Part shown: positions 16,060-23,548 of the stretch, piece by piece | Numbering within the stretch: position 1 is the stretch's first letter | How the letters are laid out: the number at the start of each line of letters is the position of its first letter | Made by a program: the position numbers and the translations under genes | Source: JAEUSG01 sp964590225 | Lineage (GTDB): Bacteria > Fibrobacterota > OXYB2-FULL-49-7 > JAEUSG01 | NCBI GenBank assembly: GCA_964590225.1 | Contig: CAZPWS010000019.1 | Location: 1 to 50,540, forward strand | DNA length: 50,540 nt | Direction: 5' to 3' | The notes under the pieces: generated by a model | Databases searched by the model: none | The model's input: only the letters and a program-made list of their open reading frames with translations | What the model was told of the DNA's origin: nothing

Positions 16060-17742
16060 ATGGCGGATAAAGTTCTCCCACAAAAAATATTGGTAACAGC
16101 TGCGCTTCCTTATGCAAATGGTCCTGTACATATTGGACATCTTGCTGGAGCATACCTACCTGCCGATGTGTTTGTTCGTTATTGCCGGTTAAAGGGCAAA
16201 GATGTTCTTTTTATATGCGGAACGGATGAGCATGGTGTGCCCATTACTCTTGCGGCCGAAAAACTTAAAAGAAAACCGCTGGAATATGTCAGTGAAATAC
16301 ATAATGTCATAAAAGAGGCATTTGATGCCGTGAATATTTCGTTTGACAACTTTTCGGGGACTGCCCGCCCTCTCCATTATAAAATCTCTTCAGATTTTTT
16401 CCTTGAGCTTAACAAGAGAGGCTTTCTCGAGAAAAAAAGCGTAAAACAGCTTTATTGCAGCCATTGTAGCCGCTTTTTACCAGATCGTTATGTTGAAGGA
16501 GAATGTCCTATATGTCATAAAAGCGGGGCGCGGGGTGATCAGTGTGAATCTTGCGGTAGCGATCTTGACCAGATTGATCTAGTTTCACCTTCGTGTAAGT
16601 TATGTGGAAATAGACCGGATATGAAAGATTCGTTTCACTGGTTTCTTAAGTTGTCTATGTTTGAAAAGGCGCTTAGAGAGTGGCTAAATTCGAAAGAGGG
16701 CTCTTGGAAAGAGAATGTGACAAATTTTTGCAGGGGGTTGCTCAATGGCGGTCTGCCTGATAGGGCTATAACCAGGGATATGGATTGGGGCGTGCCGGTA
16801 CCTCTTCCAGAGGGGGCAGGAAAGGTAATCTATGTCTGGTTTGATGCTCCTATAGGCTATATCTCTTCTACAATTGAATGGGCAGAAAAAAACGGAACTC
16901 CTGATGCATGGCGTGACTACTGGCTTAATCCAGAAACGGCGCTTATTCACTTTATAGGTAAGGACAACATTGTGTTTCACTCCATAATGTGGCCAGCAGT
17001 TTTAATGGGGGTTGGAGGGTATAACCTTCCAACGGATATTCCCGCTAATGAATTTCTGAATATTGAAGGAAATAAAGTATCTACAAGTAGAAATTATGCG
17101 ATATGGATCCATGACGCTGTGCGTGATTTTGGAGCAGATGCTCTTCGCTGGTATATTTCGTCCATAGCTCCTGAAACAAAGGATGCCGATTTTTCGTTCC
17201 GCGAATTTCAGGCTTCAAATAACGGAGAACTGGCAGATATTCTTGGAAATTTTGTGAATAGGACAGTAACATTCATTGATAGATATTTCGGCGGGTGCAC
17301 CCCGGATTATAGTTTGCAGTCCGATGAATCGGCGGCAATGCTACTTAAAATAAATGAAGTACGGACCCAATTGGATGGGTGCTTTGCTAATTATCAATTG
17401 AGAAAAGCCTGCATGGTTATTATGGAATTTTGTCGGGATGCTAACAGGTATTTTAATGATCAGGCGCCATGGAAGTCAAGAAAAGAGTCGATAGAAAAAT
17501 GTGCATCATCTCTCCATGTATGCCTCATGATCATAAGGGCTTTGTCTGTTTTTCTCTCTCCAATTATTCCCGATTCGGCAAAAAAGATGGCCGAAATCTT
17601 TCCGGTAGATGTGCGTGCCGATTGGTCAACAGTTACTTCTTCAATGGGGCACGGTTTTAAACTTTCTGTTCCGCCGATCCTGTTTCATAAAATTGAAGAT
17701 GCGGTAATCGAGGAGAGTAAAGGTCGGCTTGGAGCTTTATAA
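16060..17742 (+). CDS. metG: Methionyl-tRNA synthetase
   Basis: It charges initiator and elongator tRNA-Met. The class I motif HIGH is seen as HIGH in PYANGPVHIGHLAGAYLPAD, and the KMSKS loop is present as KVSTS in the segment EGNKVSTSRNYAIW. Two zinc-knuckle cysteine sets lie between about 128 and 185 (CSHCSRF, CPICHK, CESCGS, CKLCG), marking the two-knuckle type. Its 560 residues end with the anticodon-binding helical domain. The C-terminal EMAP/Trbp tRNA-binding domain found in longer versions is absent. It follows the PSP1 gene by 6 bases. Confidence 0.96.
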   Translation: MADKVLPQKILVTAALPYANGPVHIGHLAGAYLPADVFVRYCRLKGKDVLFICGTDEHGVPITLAAEKLKRKPLEYVSEIHNVIKEAFDAVNISFDNFSGTARPLHYKISSDFFLELNKRGFLEKKSVKQLYCSHCSRFLPDRYVEGECPICHKSGARGDQCESCGSDLDQIDLVSPSCKLCGNRPDMKDSFHWFLKLSMFEKALREWLNSKEGSWKENVTNFCRGLLNGGLPDRAITRDMDWGVPVPLPEGAGKVIYVWFDAPIGYISSTIEWAEKNGTPDAWRDYWLNPETALIHFIGKDNIVFHSIMWPAVLMGVGGYNLPTDIPANEFLNIEGNKVSTSRNYAIWIHDAVRDFGADALRWYISSIAPETKDADFSFREFQASNNGELADILGNFVNRTVTFIDRYFGGCTPDYSLQSDESAAMLLKINEVRTQLDGCFANYQLRKACMVIMEFCRDANRYFNDQAPWKSRKESIEKCASSLHVCLMIIRALSVFLSPIIPDSAKKMAEIFPVDVRADWSTVTSSMGHGFKLSVPPILFHKIEDAVIEESKGRLGAL

Positions 17743-17750
17743 ATACTTTT

Positions 17751-18383
17751 ATGGCGAATAGAGCGGCTTTATCGGTTGAAATAAGGCGAAAGGTAATCCA
17801 TTTTCCGGCTCTCATTATTCCTTTCGGTCTTTATTTTTTTCCTGAGTGGTTTTCTATACCAACTTTATTTGTGTGCACGGGTCTGGCAGTTGTTATTGAA
17901 TTGTTGCGTTTCAGATTTCCTCGAGTGCAAGAGTTGTTTTATAGGTTATTTGGTCATCTGTTAAGACAGCATGAGGAAAAACGGCTTACGGGTTCTACGG
18001 CTCTGATGCTTGGAGCATCTATTTGCGTTGTTCTATTGGCAAATTTCTCTCCCAATATGTACATGGCACCTAAAGTTAAGAGTGCACTTTATCTTGGTTT
18101 TTCTTATCTCATTCTTGGTGACGCTGCCGCTGCACTTATCGGGAAAATTGTTGCCGGACCAAAATTATTTGGCAATAAAACTATCGCTGGCAGTTTAGCC
18201 TGTTTTATCGTGTGTATCACAATATATCTTGTCTCGGGTGGGTTTTTTGATATTGTCGTTGTGTGGCGTATTGCGCTTGCAGGCGCTTTTTCTACCACTG
18301 TTCTTGAAGCCGTGCCTATGTCAATAGATGATAATCTGAGAGTGGCACCGCCTGTTACGATTATGATGGCCTATATGGGATAA
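17751..18383 (+). CDS. Dolichol kinase / CTP-dependent polyprenol- or phytol-kinase-like membrane protein
   Basis: The 210-residue protein has about six hydrophobic helices. It starts with IRRKVIHFPALIIPFGLYF and has conserved-looking segments EKRLTGSTALMLGA, LGDAAAALIGKI and GNKTIAGSLACFIV. It ends with EAVPMSIDDNLRVAPP. These match the SEC59/VTE5/DGK group that phosphorylates isoprenoid alcohols or diacylglycerol with CTP. The substrate cannot be told. It starts 8 bases after metG and is followed 5 bases later by the TPR gene. Confidence 0.8.
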   Translation: MANRAALSVEIRRKVIHFPALIIPFGLYFFPEWFSIPTLFVCTGLAVVIELLRFRFPRVQELFYRLFGHLLRQHEEKRLTGSTALMLGASICVVLLANFSPNMYMAPKVKSALYLGFSYLILGDAAAALIGKIVAGPKLFGNKTIAGSLACFIVCITIYLVSGGFFDIVVVWRIALAGAFSTTVLEAVPMSIDDNLRVAPPVTIMMAYMG

Positions 18384-18388
18384 GTAAA

Positions 18389-20497
18389 TTGGTTAAAATA
18401 CTATACATAATGCTTCTGTCGTTTTCGGTCTCGCATTGTAAGGTAAATGCGGTTGGTATCATGGATTTTACATACACAGGAACAGATGCCAGCAAAGAGT
18501 GGCTTGGAAAGGCAATTGCCGAAGCTCTTTCAATGAGACTGAATGTCCAAAATAATGTAACTGTTATGGCGGCTAAACAGATGCGATTGCATAGGATTAA
18601 CCACAAAAAAGGTAATAAACCAGCGGATGTATTTTCGTTTGGAGATTTACTCGATCAGGATTTTCTGCTCTCTTCAGAATACTCTTTTTATCACGATACG
18701 CTTAAGTTGATTACTAATGTGTGGAATGTTCGAAAACAGTCAACAAATATCCTGTCTTTTGATATTTATTATACCGATAACATTTTCAGTGTTACCGATT
18801 CGGTTGCATTAGCTGTTCTTAGAAGTATTTCGGGAGATTCCGTAAGGCTTGCTTCCGGTTTTATGTGGCCGAATGTTACTCAAAGTGCTTTTGCGGTATA
18901 TGCAGTTGCAAAAGATCATGAAGCTCATGGCCGTTTTTCTGAAGCGTTATACGCTTGTAAAAGGGCTGTTGAACTGTCTTCCATGTTTGTTGAGGCACAA
19001 TTGTTGTTAGTATCGCTGAAGTTACAGTCTGGCCAGCACAAATCTGCCATGAAGATTATAAAGCCATTATTGAAGAGTAATCCGGATAACTGCAGGATAG
19101 TTGCGGCCTATGGTTCTGCTTTATTGGCAAGTGGAAAAGCAGATCAGGCGATTGCTTTTCTTAAGTTTAAAAGAGCGTTCTGTTCCGAAGACCCTGATTT
19201 TTCTGAGGTGTTTGCGAGGGCATATCTGCAGGAAGGATTTTTTGTAATAGCTATCTCGCTCTTTATAAAGACAATAACAATGCGGCCTGGCTTTTCGGAT
19301 CTTTATTATTCGATGGGAAGAGCTTACTACGAATCGGAGGAATATCAAAAAGCTGTAAAGGCAATTGAAAGGGCTGTAGCACTTGAACCGGATAATTCCA
19401 ACTACCGTTGCTGGTATGGCATGGCGTGTCGGGAGGCGGACGACAAAATAAGGGCGATAAGAATACTGGAAAAATTGTCAATAGATAAACCGGATTATCT
19501 ACCTGCTTCTTTTCAGCTTGCGGCAACCTACAATGATCTGAATTGGACAAAAAACGCATACCAGTCGTTACAGAGGCCGCTTCAAGAGCATCCGAATAAT
19601 AGTGAACTATTTGCAATGATGGCTGTAACCTTATTTAAAATGGGAAAAATGGCAGAAGCAGATAGTTTTTTTTCGAAAGCGCTTAAACAAGCATCATCTT
19701 CATCGATGGTGCTAAATAATTTTGGCGTGTATAATTTGGCTGCAAAAAATTATTCAAAGGCAGTAAAATACCTCTCAAAAGCTATCAAAATTGACAAACG
19801 AAATCCAGGTATCGCATATAATCTCGCAAGCGCATATTTTAAGCTTGACAAGAGAAAGCCTGCCGAAAAATATCTCAAGATCACCCTTGAGTCTTCACCA
19901 AAGCATTTAGCTGCGCGTCGCCTTATGGCAGATATAAAAAAATTGGATGATGACTACGAAGGCCAGTTGTTAATCTTGTCTGAAATAATTGCGCTTGATC
20001 CAAATGATTTCGATACTAAGCTTGAATATGCGAGGCTTTTATCGATTGTCGGAAGAAAAGAAGATGGCATAGCCATCATGGAGGAAATCGTAAAAAATAA
20101 CCCAGGCAATATTGATTATATGATTGTCCTTATAAATGCGTATAAGGAAATCAGATGGTTAGATGTTGCGATTATTAAACTGGACAACATATTTGCTAAA
20201 AATCCGCAAAATACTGTAGTCGCGGGGTTGCTTGGAGAGTTAATCACCATGAAGTTAACTGACGGTGGTCGATTCGTCGGAAAGGATAATCCAAATGCGT
20301 TAAAGGCGCTATACCTTTTAAAACTTGCACATTCGGCGGATCCAAATCGTCCGGAAACCCTCTTTTGGTATGGCAAGGCTCTTTATGAATTTAAGAAAGA
20401 TATAGAAGGTGCAAGACAGTTGTTTAAACAATGCAGCCGAAGAGGGCTTCCTGCTTCCATTCAGAAAGAAATTGATGCATACTTAAAAAGAAAGTAA
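18389..20497 (+). CDS. Secreted or periplasmic TPR-repeat protein
   Basis: The 702-residue product has a likely signal peptide in the first 20 residues (ILYIMLLSFSVSHCKVNA). About 130 residues follow that look like the TolB-N/CsgG-like fold (VGIMDFTYTGTDASKEWLGKAIAEALSMRL). From about residue 165 to the end there are roughly fourteen TPR-type helical repeats (for example SDLYYSMGRAYYESEEYQKAVKAIERAVALEPDN). TPR arrays bind proteins; this one is probably a scaffold in the envelope. The start is TTG 18389, with ATG 18410 as an alternative that keeps most of the signal peptide. It is the penultimate gene of the plus-strand run, 8 bases before tgt. Confidence 0.8.
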   Translation: MVKILYIMLLSFSVSHCKVNAVGIMDFTYTGTDASKEWLGKAIAEALSMRLNVQNNVTVMAAKQMRLHRINHKKGNKPADVFSFGDLLDQDFLLSSEYSFYHDTLKLITNVWNVRKQSTNILSFDIYYTDNIFSVTDSVALAVLRSISGDSVRLASGFMWPNVTQSAFAVYAVAKDHEAHGRFSEALYACKRAVELSSMFVEAQLLLVSLKLQSGQHKSAMKIIKPLLKSNPDNCRIVAAYGSALLASGKADQAIAFLKFKRAFCSEDPDFSEVFARAYLQEGFFVIAISLFIKTITMRPGFSDLYYSMGRAYYESEEYQKAVKAIERAVALEPDNSNYRCWYGMACREADDKIRAIRILEKLSIDKPDYLPASFQLAATYNDLNWTKNAYQSLQRPLQEHPNNSELFAMMAVTLFKMGKMAEADSFFSKALKQASSSSMVLNNFGVYNLAAKNYSKAVKYLSKAIKIDKRNPGIAYNLASAYFKLDKRKPAEKYLKITLESSPKHLAARRLMADIKKLDDDYEGQLLILSEIIALDPNDFDTKLEYARLLSIVGRKEDGIAIMEEIVKNNPGNIDYMIVLINAYKEIRWLDVAIIKLDNIFAKNPQNTVVAGLLGELITMKLTDGGRFVGKDNPNALKALYLLKLAHSADPNRPETLFWYGKALYEFKKDIEGARQLFKQCSRRGLPASIQKEIDAYLKRK

Positions 20498-20505
20498 CGC
20501 TTTCG

Positions 20506-21630
20506 ATGCTTAAATATGTGGTAGAACATCAGGATAAAAAGACAAAAGCAAGAGCGGGTAGATTATACACAGATCACGGTGAGGTTGAGACGCCAATTTT
20601 TATGCCCGTTGGAACCATCGGGGCAATAAAAGGGATGGGATCTGAAGATCTTGAGTTTCTTAATGCGCAAATTATTCTCGGAAACACATACCACCTTTTT
20701 CTTAGGCCAGGCCTTGATATTATTCATAAAGCGGGTGGACTTCATAAGTTTATAAACTGGAATAGACCACTTTTAACGGATAGTGGTGGCTATCAGGTGT
20801 TTTCCTTGAAAGAGTTTAGAAAAATTACTGAAGAGGGGGCGCAGTTCAGATCGCATATTGATGGTTCGAGCCATCTCTTTACGCCGGAATCTGTGGTTGA
20901 AGCGCAAAGGATAATTGGAGCGGACATAACAATGCCTTTTGATGAATGTGTTGCCTATCCTTGCGAAAAGAGAGCAGCATTTGATGCAATGAACAGAACA
21001 CATAGATGGCTTTCAAGAGCTGTCAATGCTTTTCAGAAAGATAAGAAAGGTGAAGTTTCTCAGTCTCTATTTGGTATAATTCAAGGTAGCACCTACGAAG
21101 ACCTTCGATTGGAAAGTGCTGCTTTTGTTTCCGAGAGCTGCGTTGATGGAATTGCAATAGGTGGCTTGTCCGTTGGCGAACCGGCTCATGAGATGTATAA
21201 ACATGTCGAAGTTGTTGCTAATTCTGTGAGGAGAGACAAGCCCCTTTATTTGATGGGCGTAGGTACTCCAGCTAACCTTATAGAATGTGTTAGCCGTGGA
21301 ATTGATATGTTTGACTGTGTAATGCCAACGCGAAATGCAAGGAATGGGATGGTTTTCACCTCTTCAGGAAGGGTACACTACAAGGATGGTAAATACAAAT
21401 GTGATGTGGATCGCCCACTTGATAGTGAATGTGGATGCCCTGTATGCCGTCGCTACTCCATAGCCTATTTGCGACATCTTTTTAAGTGCGGCCATCTGTC
21501 AGTGCTTAGATTTGCCACTATTCATAATGTTTTCTTTTATTTAAATCTGATGAAAGAGATGCGTCAAGCAATACTCAGTGACAATTTTACAGATTGGATG
21601 GCTGCAAAACTGGCCAGAATAGGTTCATGA
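20506..21630 (+). CDS. tgt: Queuine/preQ1 tRNA-ribosyltransferase
   Basis: It exchanges guanine-34 for preQ1 in GUN-anticodon tRNAs. The 374 residues are standard. Motifs: PIFMPVGTIGAIKGM, LTDSGGYQVFSL (active-site aspartate), GGLSVGEPAHEMYK, DMFDCVMPTRNARNG (nucleophile aspartate), and the zinc site CGCPVC followed about 25 residues later by the histidine of TIHN. The gene is preceded closely by the TPR gene. Its last 6 bases overlap the 3' end of the convergent histidine kinase gene, so no terminator separates them. Confidence 0.96.
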   Translation: MLKYVVEHQDKKTKARAGRLYTDHGEVETPIFMPVGTIGAIKGMGSEDLEFLNAQIILGNTYHLFLRPGLDIIHKAGGLHKFINWNRPLLTDSGGYQVFSLKEFRKITEEGAQFRSHIDGSSHLFTPESVVEAQRIIGADITMPFDECVAYPCEKRAAFDAMNRTHRWLSRAVNAFQKDKKGEVSQSLFGIIQGSTYEDLRLESAAFVSESCVDGIAIGGLSVGEPAHEMYKHVEVVANSVRRDKPLYLMGVGTPANLIECVSRGIDMFDCVMPTRNARNGMVFTSSGRVHYKDGKYKCDVDRPLDSECGCPVCRRYSIAYLRHLFKCGHLSVLRFATIHNVFFYLNLMKEMRQAILSDNFTDWMAAKLARIGS

Positions 21631-23548
21631 GAGTTGTTTCGCTTTCCGCATAAAATCCTCAACGCTGACACGAAACCGTAACAAGTCATTTTCGGAAACG
21701 GATTTGTTTTGTATTATTGATATTTCTATAGTTCTTGATGAATCGGCAAGATTATGCGCACATAAATTTAGTGCGGCTCCTTTAATGCTGTGAGCGAGCC
21801 TTTCTGCTGTTTTAAAGTCGGCAGCAGCAAGAGAAGATTGCAGCATTGCGGAATCAGCCGGTAGAATAGAAAGAAAGCCTTTGACAATCTGGATAGCGGC
21901 CTTACTGTTTCCCTTCATTCTGTTTAGATATTCCGGAATATCAAAGGTTGTATCGTGTTGTGTTTTTAAAGGGCCGTGAATATTATTAAGCTTTTTTGAC
22001 AGTCTTGAACGAATGGCTGGCACTGCTTTATCCCAGTCAATTGGTTTTGTGATTACATCGTCCATTCCTGCCGAAAAGCATTTTGTTCTCTCTTCGTCAA
22101 AAGCAAAAGCAGTCATGCCGACAATTGGAATTGATGATATGTGAGAATTGTTTCTAATTTGTTTTGTAGCTTCAAGGCCATCCATTTCTGGCATTTGTAC
22201 ATCCATAAGCACTATATCGAATGTGGAACTTTTTAGCAGGTCAATGGCTGCAATGCCATTATCACAGATTATAACATTTGCTCCTGCTCTTTCTAACATA
22301 AGGCGGGCAATCTCCTGGTTTGGAAGATAATCCTCGGCAACAAGTATTTTTACACTTTGAAGCTGTCGATCCTCGTTGTTATCAGGAGCGTTCACAACAT
22401 CTATTTTTGAACTTACTGAAATGGTATTTTCGTTTGAACTTAGAAATGGAAGCTCAAACCAGAAAGTTGATCCTTTACCATAATTACTAAGTACGCCGAT
22501 CCGTCCGCCAAGAAGCTTGACAAGATGGCTCGATATTGTCGTTCCAAGTCCGCTACCGCCATGCTTTTTAAGTAAAATACTATCGGTTTGCTCAAAGGGT
22601 AAAAATATCTTGTCAATATTCTCCGGTAAAATGCCAGGACCCGTATCTTCAATCTCGAATCTGATCGCTAAAAAGGCATTTTCATCACGCAGCCTTTTTA
22701 GTTTAATGAGAACACTTCCTCTATCAGTAAACTTGATCGCGTTACCAACCAAGTTAACAAGTATTTGCCGCAGCTTTATTTCATCCCCTTCAATACTATC
22801 CGGAATTGTTTTGTCTATTTCTATGGAAAAATGCAGCCCTTTGTTTCTGGTTATCAATCCGAAATTGTGCTCTATCTCTTTAAGCATAGAAAAGAGCGAA
22901 AAGAGCTTCATTTCGGTTTTCATTTTTCCAGCTTCAATTTTGGAAATATCAAGAAATTGGTTTATAAGTTCCAGAAGACGCTTTGATTCTGAAAGTATTC
23001 TTTCACCAAAAGAGAGGTTTTTATTAACATCCACTGATTGAGATATGGCCTGCGCGAAACCAATGATTGCGTTGAGTGGGGTTCGTATTTCATGACTCAT
23101 GTTGGCTAGAAATCTACTCTTAGCCTCATTTGCATTTACAGCAGTTTTTCGGGCTTCTTCAAGGCTATAATTAGTTTCCTGAAGCTCTTTTGTCCGTCTC
23201 TGAACCATGTTTTCAAGTTCGCCATATGCAGATTGAATTATCATATTAGCTTTTTTTCTGGCCGCAACAGAAGAGAGCATTATTTGAAATTCATAATTAA
23301 GTAGAAGTGCAATTCTGTTGTCAGGACATTGGCTATGATGCACATTACAGTATTCCGCAGTGAAATAGCCAATAGTTCTCCCTTCTTCTCTATATGGCAT
23401 GATAATTATTGATTCTGAATTGGTTGATGCTTGATATTTAACAAATTCTTCGGAATGAGAGTGATCACTACTGGCTATCACAACAGGTTCATTACTTATT
23501 AATGGCAAAATTAGGTTTGCAGGAATTGCGTTACCGAAAAGGGGGGGG
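21625..23548 (-). pseudogene. Hybrid histidine kinase, C-terminal half (GAF end, HK, receiver, Hpt), out of frame with its N-terminal half
   Basis: From the C8 run (plus-strand G8 at 23541-23548) this frame continues the GAF domain begun in the upstream frame, then a coiled coil, HisKA, HATPase_c, receiver and Hpt domains. If read from the in-frame start at 23751 (708 residues), the phospho-accepting histidine is H220 (ANMSHEIRTP), the N box is NLVGNAIKF, the G boxes are DTGPGI and GGSGLG, the receiver aspartate is D517 (VLMDVQMPEMDG) and the Hpt histidine is H654 (AHSIKGAA). It is therefore a tripartite phosphorelay kinase. Residues 1-69 of the longer frame are the shadow of the other frame and lack sense. 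Removing one C restores a single protein of about 1552 residues. It may be a sequence error, a mutation or a phase switch. Confidence 0.85.

Noticed and set aside
22517..23041. 174-residue open frame opposite the histidine kinase
   Set aside because: It is antisense to the HisKA/HATPase region with serine-rich, low-complexity translation. The kinase motifs on the other strand explain the DNA.
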